Notes: generated by a model from the sequence alone, not told the origin. 64,000 nucleotides of DNA from an uncultured Halocynthiibacter sp. (GCA_947503035.1 CANNCD010000001.1:372001-436000); one strand, 5' to 3'. Positions 7,937 to 16,194 are shown, counted from the stretch's first letter. Numbers and translations: made by a program.

Positions 7937-9132
7937 ACAAATTGACTTCACCGCCGCTAAGAACACACGATGATGTTCTTATCGCGCTGGCTAAGGCGAT
8001 CGACATTCCTGATCACTTGTTTGAGAAAGCCACGAGCCGATATGAGGCCATCGGCAAGCATCTCGAAGAGTCATCGCTCAGTCAATACGATCCAAAGATA
8101 TCTCCTCAAGGTTCCATGCTCCTTGGAACCGTCATTCGACCGCTGGATGACGCCGAAGAGTTTGACATCGACTTGGTTTGCAAGCTTGAGGCGGACAAGA
8201 AGACGTTCACTCAACAGGGGCTGAAAGCTTCGGTTGGAGAAGAGATCAAGGCTTATGCAAAAGCCAATGCGATGCAGAATCCTCCTGAAGAGGGAAAACG
8301 GTGCTGGACTTTGGTTTACAGCAAAGATGACAAGTTTCACATGGACATTCTGCCAGCATTGCCGGACCAATCAACCTTTCGGACATTCTTGGAAAACAAG
8401 GGGCACTGGCACGCAGCATCTCAAGCCCACGTTGTCGATCACGCGATCGCCATCACTGACCAGGAAGACAAAGACTACGAGACAGTTTCGGAAGATTGGC
8501 CAGTCAGCAATCCAAAGGGATTTGCGATTTGGTTCAACTCCAAACACTCTCAAGAGATGGAGAGGCGCAAGAATCTGAGAGTGAATGAAGGCGTCTACAT
8601 GAAGGTCGATGATGTCCCCGATCACAAGGTCAAAACGCCTTTGCAGCGGGCAATCCAACTCCTCAAGCGACATAGGGATTCGATGTATAAGGGAAGTGAT
8701 GATGCGCCAATTTCCGTAATCATCACGACCCTGGCTGCACACAGCTACCAAGGCGAACAAAGTCTTTCAGCTGCGCTGAAGACTATCCTCATGAACATGG
8801 AGCAACACATTGAGAACCGCGGGCGGGAGAAATGGGTGCAAAATCCTGTGAACCCAGAAGAAAACTTCGCGGACAAGTGGCCCAAGCACCCTGAGCGTGA
8901 AGAGGCGTTTTATACTTGGCTGGCAGCTGCCCAGCGAGACTTTGGCCGCTTCATGAATGGTCCGATTTCTTCCCCACCCGATCTGTTCAAGAGCGCCATG
9001 ACTCAAACCACCTATTCCAAGGTCGCTAATCGCATCACTACAGTGGCTGCCGCTGCGGTGGCGACATCATTGAAGGCAGAAACTGAGGCATACGAAGAAA
9101 CAGGACGCGATCATCAACCTTGGGTATCCTGA
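7933..9132 (+). CDS. CBASS cyclic-nucleotide synthase (CD-NTase)
   Basis: It encodes a 399-residue cGAS/DncV-like nucleotidyltransferase that would make the cyclic di- or trinucleotide second messenger on phage infection. The polymerase-beta-type active site is visible: QGS at residues 59-61, the acidic pair in EEFDIDLVC (Asp78, Asp80) and the third acid in KFHMDILPA (Asp138). The length fits CD-NTases. The clade, and so the messenger, cannot be told by eye. It overlaps capV by 4 bases and the E2 gene by 13, implying coupled translation. In type II CBASS the C-terminus of this enzyme is conjugated by the E2-type protein; here it ends ...HQPWVS. Confidence 0.92.
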   Translation: MNKLTSPPLRTHDDVLIALAKAIDIPDHLFEKATSRYEAIGKHLEESSLSQYDPKISPQGSMLLGTVIRPLDDAEEFDIDLVCKLEADKKTFTQQGLKASVGEEIKAYAKANAMQNPPEEGKRCWTLVYSKDDKFHMDILPALPDQSTFRTFLENKGHWHAASQAHVVDHAIAITDQEDKDYETVSEDWPVSNPKGFAIWFNSKHSQEMERRKNLRVNEGVYMKVDDVPDHKVKTPLQRAIQLLKRHRDSMYKGSDDAPISVIITTLAAHSYQGEQSLSAALKTILMNMEQHIENRGREKWVQNPVNPEENFADKWPKHPEREEAFYTWLAAAQRDFGRFMNGPISSPPDLFKSAMTQTTYSKVANRITTVAAAAVATSLKAETEAYEETGRDHQPWVS

Positions 9133-9800
9133 AGAACAGTTCGTTAGAGGAGCAATACAATCAAGCTCGCCGCGCTTGTGCATTGCTTCAACCTGACCTC
9201 GATTGCACACTCAGTGAGGATTGCGTAGTTTTGGAAGGAACGTTTCACGTTCCCTCCACAGACCCGCAGCTTGCCGCCCTCGGACCAATAGCATCTTTTG
9301 AAATTCGCCTTGAGCTGTATCTCGGGCACCCTCATTCAGAACCAAAGTTGTTCGAGACAGGCGGGGCTTTTCCTCATGATCCGGATCACCATGTGAACCC
9401 GGATGGGTCATGCTGTTTCGGCGTTTGGGAGGTATTGTTTGCGGAACGGCCACAGATGACGGTTGCAGATCTTCTTGATGGACCAATCAGAAGCTATTTC
9501 TACGGCCATCATCATTTGAAATGCGAAGGAAATTGGCCTTTCGGTGAGTTGAAGCATGGCGCAGCAGGCTTGATCCAATCCTATGCAAGATTCCTTGGAT
9601 GCGCTGAAGACCCGCTTATCATCAAAAGTCTTATTGTATTGCTCAGTCGTAAATGGAAGCGGGATAGGCACCTTTGCCCGTGTGGAAGCGGTTCGAGGTT
9701 GCGCGACTGCTGCCGTGTTCATCTCGACGCTGTCCCAATGAAGATTCACTACAAAAAGGTTCGTCCTCTGTTCACACGGTTAAAGGACTACTTCGAATAG
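9120..9800 (+). CDS. CBASS E2-like conjugating protein with C-terminal SEC-C zinc motif
   Basis: It encodes 226 residues from a TTG start overlapping the CD-NTase end by 13 bases. The middle carries an E2-like core: the proline-rich approach HPHSEPKLFETGGAFPHDP and then DHHVNPDGSCCFGVWE, where Cys98 or Cys99 would be the catalytic cysteine. No E1 or JAB domain is present, matching the reduced type II ('short') CBASS in which an E2 alone modifies the CD-NTase. The C-terminal CPCGSGSRLRDCC (residues 186-198) is a SEC-C zinc-binding motif. The short tail ends 45 bases before the right inverted repeat. No alternative ATG near the start is available in frame. Confidence 0.85.
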   Translation: MGILKNSSLEEQYNQARRACALLQPDLDCTLSEDCVVLEGTFHVPSTDPQLAALGPIASFEIRLELYLGHPHSEPKLFETGGAFPHDPDHHVNPDGSCCFGVWEVLFAERPQMTVADLLDGPIRSYFYGHHHLKCEGNWPFGELKHGAAGLIQSYARFLGCAEDPLIIKSLIVLLSRKWKRDRHLCPCGSGSRLRDCCRVHLDAVPMKIHYKKVRPLFTRLKDYFE

Positions 9801-9820
9801 AGTGTGCCAGAAAAAAATGA

Positions 9821-9844
9821 GGCCCCGCCAAAAACGGCGGAGCC
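9821..9844. terminator. Stem-loop just inside the right end of the transposon
   Basis: GGCCCCGCC pairs with GGCGGAGCC (one mismatch) around a 6-base A-rich loop. On the minus strand it is followed by TCA and seven T residues, so it can terminate leftward transcripts from gap; rightward it can end the CBASS operon less efficiently. It lies directly next to the right inverted repeat. Confidence 0.65.
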
Positions 9845-9845
9845 A

Positions 9846-9869
9846 TGTCCCAAAATCCGGAATGCGCCA
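9846..9869 (-). repeat. Right terminal inverted repeat of the CBASS transposon
   Basis: It is the reverse complement of 4062-4085 with one mismatch in 24. The right copy of the 9-bp target duplication, TCCAAATTG, follows at 9870-9878. The right arm of the split host terminator (GGGGCGGCCTTT, 9878-9889) comes directly after. Confidence 0.9.
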
Positions 9870-9913
9870 TCCAAATTGGGGCGGCCTTTCTATTTGGTTG
9901 GGCAGGGGGCTGC

Positions 9914-10915
9914 TTAGATGAGCTTACCCATTGCAACGGCCGTGTCAGCCATACGGTTAGAGAAGCCCCATTCGTTGTCGTACCACGTCAGGATGCGCAC
10001 CATGTTGCCGTCCAGAACCTTGGTTTGGTCCATGTGGAAGATAGAAGAGTGTGGATCGTGGTTGAAATCACAGGACACCATTGGAAGGTCTGTGTAACCA
10101 AGCACGCCCTTAAGGGGGCCGTCGGCCGCGGCGCGGATGGCTGCGTTTACTTCTTCGACTGTGGTGTCGCGGGACGCTTCGAATGTCAGATCAACAACGG
10201 ATACGTTCGGGGTTGGTACGCGGATCGCAACGCCGTCCAATTTACCGTTCAGTTCAGGAAGAACCAGACCAACCGCCTTGGCCGCACCTGTGGATGTTGG
10301 GATCATGGACAGGGCCGCCGCACGTGCGCGGTATAGGTCGCCGTGCATGGTGTCCAATGTTGGCTGGTCACCAGTGTAGCTGTGGATTGTGGTCATGAAA
10401 CCTTTGGTCATGCCGATCGCGTCGTTCAGAACCTTGGCAACAGGGGACAGACAGTTGGTCGTGCAAGATGCGTTTGACACAACGATGTCTTCGGATGTGA
10501 GTGTTTCGTGGTTCACACCGTAAACGATTGTTTTGTCTGCGTTCTTACCAGGTGCAGAAATCAACACGCGGGATGAACCGTTGTCGAGGTGCGCCTGACA
10601 AGCCTCTTTGGAGGTAAAGATACCGGTACATTCCATAACGATATCAACGTGACCCCATGGCAGGTCCGCAGGGTTGCGGATCGCGGTCACTTCGATTGGG
10701 CCACGGCCGGCGTCGATGGTGGTTTCGGTTGTTGTCACTTCGTGTGGGAAACGACCGTGAACCGAGTCAAAACGAAGAAGGTGCGCGTTGGTTTCAACAG
10801 GACCAAGATCGTTGATCGCAACAACTTCGATATCTGTACGGCCAGATTCGATGATACCGCGCAGAACATTACGGCCAATGCGACCAAATCCGTTAATAGC
10901 GACTTTTACAGCCAT
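9914..10915 (-). CDS. gap: Glyceraldehyde-3-phosphate dehydrogenase (copy 1)
   Basis: It encodes a 333-residue type I GAPDH, interconverting glyceraldehyde 3-phosphate and 1,3-bisphosphoglycerate with NAD(P). The Rossmann start [16 protein letters not shown], active-site [12 protein letters not shown] (nucleophile Cys) and the C-terminal [12 protein letters not shown] are all present. A second GAPDH lies at 11742-12740 on the same strand, with two small membrane proteins between. A 14-bp palindromic operator candidate is at 10974-10987, just upstream. It converges on coaD, from which it is now separated by the transposon. Confidence 0.97.
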   Translation of the reverse strand: MAVKVAINGFGRIGRNVLRGIIESGRTDIEVVAINDLGPVETNAHLLRFDSVHGRFPHEVTTTETTIDAGRGPIEVTAIRNPADLPWGHVDIVMECTGIFTSKEACQAHLDNGSSRVLISAPGKNADKTIVYGVNHETLTSEDIVVSNASCTTNCLSPVAKVLNDAIGMTKGFMTTIHSYTGDQPTLDTMHGDLYRARAAALSMIPTSTGAAKAVGLVLPELNGKLDGVAIRVPTPNVSVVDLTFEASRDTTVEEVNAAIRAAADGPLKGVLGYTDLPMVSCDFNHDPHSSIFHMDQTKVLDGNMVRILTWYDNEWGFSNRMADTAVAMGKLI

Positions 10916-10973
10916 GTCGTGATCTCCAAAATCAAGGCGCCAATTGCGCGGGGTGGGGCGGGGCCCCAGTTTT

Positions 10974-10987
10974 TGTTATCGCTAACA
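10974..10987. promoter_or_regulatory. Palindromic operator candidate upstream of gap copy 1
   Basis: TGTTATCGCTAACA is a near-perfect palindrome (TGTTA-N4-TAACA) 59 bases before the gap start. Related half-sites lie upstream of the second gap gene at 12844-12888. The pattern is the kind used by LacI- or RpiR-type regulators of sugar metabolism. The rest of 10916-11221 shows no gene that I trust. Confidence 0.6.
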
Positions 10988-11221
10988 TAAGATTATTAAA
11001 GAAATCGTCAAGCGCGAAAATGGTCGTATGGCTTCTGGTATTTGCGTTTATGTTCGGTTTTGCGGTTGCGCGGGGTGGTGCCGGACTGCATCCTGCTGGC
11101 AATTATGAATGGAGCCTATTTTGTGGTCAAAATTTCCGTGTGCTGCGTCGTCTATTTTATCGTTGTGCTTCAGGTCTGAGGTGGGTTTCCATCGTTTTAC
11201 ATAAAGCGCAGCAGCCAACGA

Positions 11222-11563
11222 ATGATCCGCGTCACAAACTATGATCCCGATGCGGATCAGGCTGAAATGGATATGCGCCGGATCATCCCCTATATCGCCA
11301 TTCTTGGGATTTGCGTCGTCGCTGGCGCCGTGGGGCCGATGGTGGGAATCCCAATTCTGTTTCCGGTGATGTCTGCACTGGCCGGAGCCGTCGCGGTGTT
11401 CGCCGGTATTCGCGAACGGGCCATTTTGCGGGACCGCGTTACGGGGCCCCGAGATTGGATGATGCATTGGTACATCGCGCCATTTCTGGAACGTCATAAG
11501 ATGCTGGTGTTTGATGTGTGGACGCTTGGTCTGACGGGTCTAGTTGGTGTGATGGTAATCTAG
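11222..11563 (+). CDS. Small membrane protein of unknown function
   Basis: It encodes 113 residues. A polar start is followed by two close hydrophobic segments, IIPYIAILGICVVAGAVGP and IPILFPVMSALAGAVAVFAG, then a basic middle and a last hydrophobic stretch near the C-terminus (LGLTGLVGVMVI). I do not recognise the family. It lies between the two gap genes but on the opposite strand. The ATG at 11222 has only a weak ribosome site. Its stop overlaps the stop of the next, opposite gene in the tetranucleotide CTAG (11560-11563). Confidence 0.65.
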   Translation: MIRVTNYDPDADQAEMDMRRIIPYIAILGICVVAGAVGPMVGIPILFPVMSALAGAVAVFAGIRERAILRDRVTGPRDWMMHWYIAPFLERHKMLVFDVWTLGLTGLVGVMVI

Positions 11564-11703
11564 CGCCAAAAGGTCACCCACCAGACAAGGTGGAGGAATT
11601 TCTCCATCCACACCACGGTGAAGTGCCAGTCATAAAACAGAAAATCCACGCCCAGAAGGGCGAGGATTATAATAAACAATGCGATTGCAATTGAATTGGT
11701 CAT
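11560..11703 (-). CDS. 47-residue single-span membrane protein
   Basis: A short frame encodes a hydrophobic helix (SIAIALFIIILALLGVDFLF) followed by an aromatic tail (YDWHFTVVWMEKFLHLVWW). It starts at the ATG at 11703, 38 bases after the stop of the second gap gene on the same strand, so it may be the last gene of that operon. No strong ribosome site is seen. I do not recognise a function. The protein-like pattern and tight packing against both neighbours support it as real. Confidence 0.55.
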   Translation of the reverse strand: MTNSIAIALFIIILALLGVDFLFYDWHFTVVWMEKFLHLVWWVTFWR

Positions 11704-11741
11704 AAAGGGCAGGGGCCACGCCCCATCTCGTCTGGCTGTTA

Positions 11742-12740
11742 TCAGAGCCGTCCCATTGCCGCCGCAACATCCGCCATCCGGCAGGAAAAGCCCCATTCAT
11801 TGTCGTACCATGCCAAAACGCGAACCGTGCGTCCACCAACAACTTTGGTTTGGTCGGGGGCAAAGATGGATGAATGTGGGGTGTGGTTGAAGTCAATCGA
11901 CACTTTGGGTTCGGGATCATAGGACAGAACCGCGCCCATGTGGCCATTTGCGGCCTCGCGGACCACCTCATTTACGTCCTCGACGGTCACGTCTTTGGAG
12001 GCCTCAAATGTCAGATCAACAACGGATACGTTCGGGGTTGGCACACGGATCGATGTGCCGTCCAATTTGCCCGCAAGCTCGGGCAACACCAGACCAAGCG
12101 CCTTGGCAGCACCCGTGGATGTTGGGATCATCGCCATGGCCGCGGCACGTGCGCGGTAGAGATCCTTGTGACGGCGGTCCAACGTGGGTTGGTCGCCGGT
12201 GTAGCTGTGGATCGTGGTCATGATGCCGCGCTCAATCCCGATGGCGTCGTTCAACACCTTGGCCAGCGGCGCAAGACAGTTGGTGGTGCAAGAGCCGTTC
12301 GACACGATCTGGTCTTCGGGCATCAGATCGCGGTGGTTCACGCCGTATACGATGGTCTTGGACACGTTGGTCGCAGGGGCGGAAATCAGAACCTTTTTCG
12401 CGCCACGTTCAAGGTGCACCGCGGATTTGATACCGTCGTTGAACTGACCGGTGCATTCCATGACCACGTCACAACCGGACCAATCAAGCTCGCTTGGGTC
12501 ATAGGTGCTCATGACTTGCATTGGGCCGCGGCCGATGTCCATCGTGTTGCCGTCGACGGTCACAGTGTTGCCGAAACGACCGTGGATGCTATCGTACCGA
12601 AGAAGGTGGGCATTGGTTTCAATCGGGCCAGTGGCGTTGATTTTCACGACCTGTACGTCGTTGCGCGCCGCCTCGGCGATATGGGCAAGGGTTGAACGTC
12701 CAATACGGCCAAAGCCGTTGATTCCTACGGTGACAGTCAT
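11742..12740 (-). CDS. gap: Glyceraldehyde-3-phosphate dehydrogenase (copy 2)
   Basis: It encodes a 332-residue GAPDH paralogue. It has [17 protein letters not shown] at the start, SNGSCTTNCLAPLAKV with the catalytic Cys, and [12 protein letters not shown] near the end. The start at 12740 (MTVTVGINGFG) is preferred because the upstream extension is not GAPDH-like. It differs throughout from copy 1 (for example an extra DPEPKVSIDFNH region), so this is an old duplication, perhaps one enzyme for glycolysis and one for gluconeogenesis; which is which cannot be told here. Transketolase lies upstream on the same strand. Confidence 0.96.
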   Translation of the reverse strand: MTVTVGINGFGRIGRSTLAHIAEAARNDVQVVKINATGPIETNAHLLRYDSIHGRFGNTVTVDGNTMDIGRGPMQVMSTYDPSELDWSGCDVVMECTGQFNDGIKSAVHLERGAKKVLISAPATNVSKTIVYGVNHRDLMPEDQIVSNGSCTTNCLAPLAKVLNDAIGIERGIMTTIHSYTGDQPTLDRRHKDLYRARAAAMAMIPTSTGAAKALGLVLPELAGKLDGTSIRVPTPNVSVVDLTFEASKDVTVEDVNEVVREAANGHMGAVLSYDPEPKVSIDFNHTPHSSIFAPDQTKVVGGRTVRVLAWYDNEWGFSCRMADVAAAMGRL

Positions 12741-12843
12741 GTGTCGCTCTCTATCTCTTGGGGCGCAGGGGGCCATCTGCGCGTGTCCTGATGGGGCAAT
12801 AGATACAGGAGTGAGATCGACGTTTCCACGTTTGTGAACAAAG

Positions 12844-12888
12844 TGTTAGCGCAAACCTGTCATGTTAGCGCAACCAATATCGCTAACA
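12844..12888. promoter_or_regulatory. Cluster of three operator half-sites upstream of gap copy 2
   Basis: TGTTAGCGCAAACC (12844-12857), TGTTAGCGCAACCA (12863-12876) and CAATATCGCTAACA (12875-12888) each hold one good TGTTAnCG half-site, the last in reverse. The full palindrome of the same type is upstream of gap copy 1, which suggests shared control of the two genes. Confidence 0.5.
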
Positions 12889-12961
12889 AAAAATGGGTTT
12901 TACATATCCTTACAAATTACAACACATCCTTACAAATATGAGGGCGCAGGCATAGAATCAA

Positions 12962-12989
12962 AAAGGCCCGCAACACTGTGCGGGCCTTT
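12962..12989 (-). terminator. Intrinsic terminator of tkt
   Basis: An 11-bp perfect stem AAAGGCCCGCA / TGCGGGCCTTT is followed on the minus strand by a T-run. It lies 21 bases after the transketolase stop. Confidence 0.85.
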
Positions 12990-13010
12990 GAAATTTGTGT
13001 GGTCTGTGGC

Positions 13011-15029
13011 CTAGGCCAACATCGCCTTAACCTTGGCAACGGTTGCCTCGGCGGTGATGCCGTATTTGGCATAAAGCTCGTCCGCAGGGGCAGAGGCACC
13101 GAAACCAGACATGCCAACGAAATCGGCTTTGGCTTCTTTGCCGCGCTCACCCAGCAACCATTTGTCCCAACCTTGGCGCACGCCGGCCTCGATGGCGACA
13201 CGTACTGGGCCACCAGGAAGGATGCGTTTGCGGTAGGCGTCGTCTTGCGCTTCGAACAGTTCCATACATGGCATGGACACAACGCGTGTCCCGATACCTT
13301 CGGCCTGAAGAATGTCACGCGCCGCAAGAGCGATCTCAACCTCGGAACCGGTGGCGATCAGGATCGCCTGACGCTTGCCTTCGGCTTCGGCCAGAACATA
13401 CGCCCCAAGTTCGGTCATGTTCTTGTTCTTGTGCTCGGTACGAACGGTTGGCAGACCCTGACGGGACAGCGCCATAACGGAGGGCGTTTCTTTGGTGGTG
13501 AACGCCACTTCCCATGCCTCGGCGGCCTCAACGGCATCGGCGGGGCGGAACACATAGGTGTTCGGCGTGGAACGGGAAATCGCAAGGTGCTCAACCGGCT
13601 GGTGGGTTGGACCATCTTCGCCAAGACCGATGGAATCGTGGGTCATAACGAATACGGATGGCACCTTCATCAATGCGGCCAAACGCATTGCAGGACGCGC
13701 ATAGTCGGTGAAACACATGAATGTGCCAGAGTACGGACGGATACCGCCGTGCAATGCCATGCCGTTCATCGCGGATGCCATGCCGTGTTCACGGATACCA
13801 TAGTGGACATAACGACCTTTGCGATCTTCTGGCATAAAGATACCCAGATCGGCGGTTTTCGTGTTGTTGGAACCAGTAAGGTCAGCTGAGCCGCCAATGG
13901 TTTCGCCCATGATTGGGTTGATGACCTCAAGCGCCAATTCGGATGCCTTGCGGGTCGCGACCTTTGGCTGTTCTTCAGAGATCTTCTTTTTGTGGGCTTT
14001 GATCACGGCGGACAATTTCTTCGGCGTGTCAAAGTTGTAAGCGCGGTTGAATTCGTTCTGCTTGTTTGCAGAAACGGATGCAAAACGCTCTTCCCATGCG
14101 GCGCGGTCTGCGGCGCCTTTGGACCCTACGGCCTCCCATGCGGATTTTACGTCTGCTGGGATATCGAAGGGGCCGTGCTCCCAACCGTATACTTTGCGCG
14201 CATCGGCAATAAGATCAGGCGCAGTCAATGCACCGTGGCCTTTGGACGTATCCTGTGCGGATGTGCCCAATGCGATATGTGTTTTACAGGCGATCATGGA
14301 TGGCTTGTTGGTTTTCTTCGCGGCTGTGATTGCTGCGTCGATGGCAACTGGATCGTGGCCGTCGATTTGCTGTACGTGCCAGCCAGAAGCCTGGAAACGT
14401 TTCACTTGGTCAGTGCGATCGGCGATATCAACGGTGCCGTCGATGGTGATGTTGTTGTCATCCCAAAGAACGATAAGGTTTGACAGTTCCTGACGACCGG
14501 CAAGGCCGATGGCCTCTTGGGACACACCTTCCATAAGGCAGCCGTCACCGGCCAACACATATGTGTAGTGGTCGACGATCTTCTTGCCGTATTTCGCGCG
14601 CTGCATTTCTTCGGCCATGGCGAAACCAACAGAGTTCGCGATGCCCTGACCCAACGGACCGGTGGTTGTTTCCACAGCGTCCAAAAGGAAGTTCTCGGGG
14701 TGACCCGCAGTTTTCGCGCCCATCTGGCGGAAATTCTTGATCTCTTCCAGCGTGACCTGCTCATCGCCCATGAGATAGAGAAGGGAATAGATCAACATCG
14801 AGCCGTGCCCAGCGGACAAGATGAAACGATCACGGTCTGCCCAGTTTGGGGCCTTCACGTCGAATTTCATGTGGTTGGTGAACAGAACAGTCGCAACATC
14901 GGCCATGCCGATTGGGGCGCCTGAGTGGCCGGAATTTGCGGCTGCGACGGCATCAAGCGTCAATACGCGAATGGCGGCTGCCTTGTTCCAGTGTTCGGGG
15001 TGCTGTGTACGCAGGTCTTGGATGTCCAC
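13011..15029 (-). CDS. tkt: Transketolase
   Basis: It encodes a 672-residue thiamine-diphosphate enzyme moving two-carbon units between sugar phosphates in the pentose-phosphate pathway and Calvin-type reactions. The ThDP-binding motif [13 protein letters not shown] with the later DDNNITIDG, the donor-binding [12 protein letters not shown] near the N-terminus, and the pyrimidine-domain [12 protein letters not shown] region are typical. The length matches full-size transketolase. It lies upstream of gap copy 2 on the same strand, but a terminator at 12962-12989 separates their transcripts. Confidence 0.97.
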   Translation of the reverse strand: MDIQDLRTQHPEHWNKAAAIRVLTLDAVAAANSGHSGAPIGMADVATVLFTNHMKFDVKAPNWADRDRFILSAGHGSMLIYSLLYLMGDEQVTLEEIKNFRQMGAKTAGHPENFLLDAVETTTGPLGQGIANSVGFAMAEEMQRAKYGKKIVDHYTYVLAGDGCLMEGVSQEAIGLAGRQELSNLIVLWDDNNITIDGTVDIADRTDQVKRFQASGWHVQQIDGHDPVAIDAAITAAKKTNKPSMIACKTHIALGTSAQDTSKGHGALTAPDLIADARKVYGWEHGPFDIPADVKSAWEAVGSKGAADRAAWEERFASVSANKQNEFNRAYNFDTPKKLSAVIKAHKKKISEEQPKVATRKASELALEVINPIMGETIGGSADLTGSNNTKTADLGIFMPEDRKGRYVHYGIREHGMASAMNGMALHGGIRPYSGTFMCFTDYARPAMRLAALMKVPSVFVMTHDSIGLGEDGPTHQPVEHLAISRSTPNTYVFRPADAVEAAEAWEVAFTTKETPSVMALSRQGLPTVRTEHKNKNMTELGAYVLAEAEGKRQAILIATGSEVEIALAARDILQAEGIGTRVVSMPCMELFEAQDDAYRKRILPGGPVRVAIEAGVRQGWDKWLLGERGKEAKADFVGMSGFGASAPADELYAKYGITAEATVAKVKAMLA

Positions 15030-15238
15030 GGATCTTGTCCTTTGGTTGGGCTAATTCTATTGGTTTGATAACAATCTTAAACAGAAGATCAAGGCCCAGC
15101 GGTGCGGAACCCCGTGGAAACCCCTTCGATTTCGCTCTATCCTTGTCGCAAGCAAGGTCGAATCGCGTTTCGGCGGTATTAGACCTTGAATGAGACGAGA
15201 ACACGGCGTTAGATCGTGTAAGACCCGAGGAGCCAAAT

Positions 15239-15733
15239 ATGAGCGACATCACCGAGCTTGAACGCCGGATAACCGCAGCGCTTGACCATATCGGTCGCAA
15301 AATCGAAGCCTATTCGGTGCCCGAACCCGTAGAGGCGCCCGTTGATGTGTCTGAAGATCTTGCTCAGGAACGCGAAGCCAATAGCCAGCTGACCGCGCGC
15401 AACACAGAATTGAACGAACAGCTTGAGGCCCAAGCCAAAGCTGCGGAAGCCGTCGAAAACAAATTGTCCGAACGTATGCGTCGTTTGCGCCAGCAGGTGT
15501 CCGATCTTGATCACACCATCAGCAAACTGCGCCGTGTGAACCAACAGCTTCGGGATAACAATGACGCCTTGCGCACTGCAAATGCCGAAGGCAGCAGCGA
15601 GCCGCACTTGATCAACCAATCCATGATGAACGAGATCGAATCCCTGCGGGCCGCCCAATCCGCCGATCAGGCCGAGATGGAAACCGTGCGCGGCGAACTT
15701 GAACGTATTCTCAAGGAGGGCTCCGATGCCTGA
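15239..15733 (+). CDS. Coiled-coil protein upstream of zapA
   Basis: It encodes 164 residues, very rich in Glu, Gln and Ala. Long heptad-like stretches (EANSQLTARNTELNEQLEAQ, and on through KLSERMRRLRQQVSDLDHTI) predict a nearly continuous coiled coil. A GAGGAG ribosome site precedes the ATG. The end overlaps the zapA start by 8 bases, so the two are probably translated together. I do not recognise a named family; position suggests a role with the ZapA/FtsZ division machinery. Confidence 0.85.
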   Translation: MSDITELERRITAALDHIGRKIEAYSVPEPVEAPVDVSEDLAQEREANSQLTARNTELNEQLEAQAKAAEAVENKLSERMRRLRQQVSDLDHTISKLRRVNQQLRDNNDALRTANAEGSSEPHLINQSMMNEIESLRAAQSADQAEMETVRGELERILKEGSDA

Positions 15734-16124
15734 AGTTAAAGTAGTCATCGGGGGCCGTGATTTCGAAGTATCCTGTCAGGCGGGCGAAGAGGAATTTCTT
15801 CAATCCGCAGCGGGTCTTTTGAACACCGAGGCCGAAGTCCTGTCCGCACAGATCGGGCGTTTGCCCGAGGCACGCATGTTGTTGATGGCGGGTCTGATGT
15901 TGGCGGATAAAACCGCAGGTCTCGAAGAGAAACTGCGCGTTGCCGAGGAAAAAGCCAAGGTTGCCGAGGCCGCCTATAATGAATTGAACGCGCGTCCCGC
16001 GCCAGAGCCCGAAACCGTTGAGGTTGCCGTGATCCCACCACAGGTCACCGAAACCCTTGCGGAAATCGCCGCCCGCGCCGAGGCGATTGCCGGAACGGTG
16101 ACCGAGAAATTCGACGACAAATAG
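15726..16124 (+). CDS. zapA: Cell division protein ZapA
   Basis: It encodes 132 residues, a ZapA-type protein that bundles FtsZ filaments at the division ring. The globular head is seen in VKVVIGGRDFEVSCQAGEEE with the following LQSAAGLLNTEAEVL, and then a coiled coil (KTAGLEEKLRVAEEKAKVAE). A variable C-terminal tail is common in alphaproteobacterial ZapA. The start at 15726 has AAGGAGGG just upstream; earlier in-frame codons would overlap the previous gene more deeply. A strong terminator follows at 16141. Confidence 0.88.
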   Translation: MPEVKVVIGGRDFEVSCQAGEEEFLQSAAGLLNTEAEVLSAQIGRLPEARMLLMAGLMLADKTAGLEEKLRVAEEKAKVAEAAYNELNARPAPEPETVEVAVIPPQVTETLAEIAARAEAIAGTVTEKFDDK

Positions 16125-16140
16125 GTCGTCACCAAACGAA

Positions 16141-16175
16141 AAAGGCCCGCGATGATCTGATCACCGCGGGCCTTT
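16141..16175. terminator. Bidirectional terminator between zapA and grxD
   Basis: An 11-bp perfect stem AAAGGCCCGCG / CGCGGGCCTTT with a 13-base loop has A residues before and T residues after. It separates the convergent zapA and grxD genes. No 6S-RNA-like structure fits in this short gap. Confidence 0.88.
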
Positions 16176-16194
16176 TTGTATTCTGTGGTCCGAT

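Larger units (their letters stand above)
4062..9869. mobile_element. IS1-like composite transposon carrying a CBASS anti-phage operon
   Basis: The 5808-bp element is bounded by 24-bp inverted repeats (4062-4085 and 9846-9869, one mismatch) starting TGGCGCATTCCGGA, and flanked by a perfect 9-bp direct repeat TCCAAATTG (4053-4061 and 9870-9878). Inside, on the plus strand, are a large transposase in two frames (4266-6658) and a three-gene defence operon (6956-9800). A 9-bp target duplication and a transposase with an IS1-type zinc-finger start followed by a DDE-like domain agree with the IS1 family. The base composition looks more AT-rich than the flanking genes. Boundaries are read directly; family assignment is inference. 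Confidence 0.88.

Noticed and set aside
4266-9800. Prophage or integrative element with tRNA attachment site
   Set aside because: There is no integrase, no phage structural gene and no tRNA at the ends; short inverted repeats and a 9-bp duplication point to a transposon instead.
15066-15078. Possible gap-type operator half-site upstream of tkt (TTTGATAACAATC)
   Set aside because: Only one weak half-site matches; not enough to extend the proposed regulation to tkt.
16125-16194. 6S RNA after zapA
   Set aside because: In many bacteria the 6S gene follows zapA, but here the gap is only 70 bases and is filled by the terminator hairpin.
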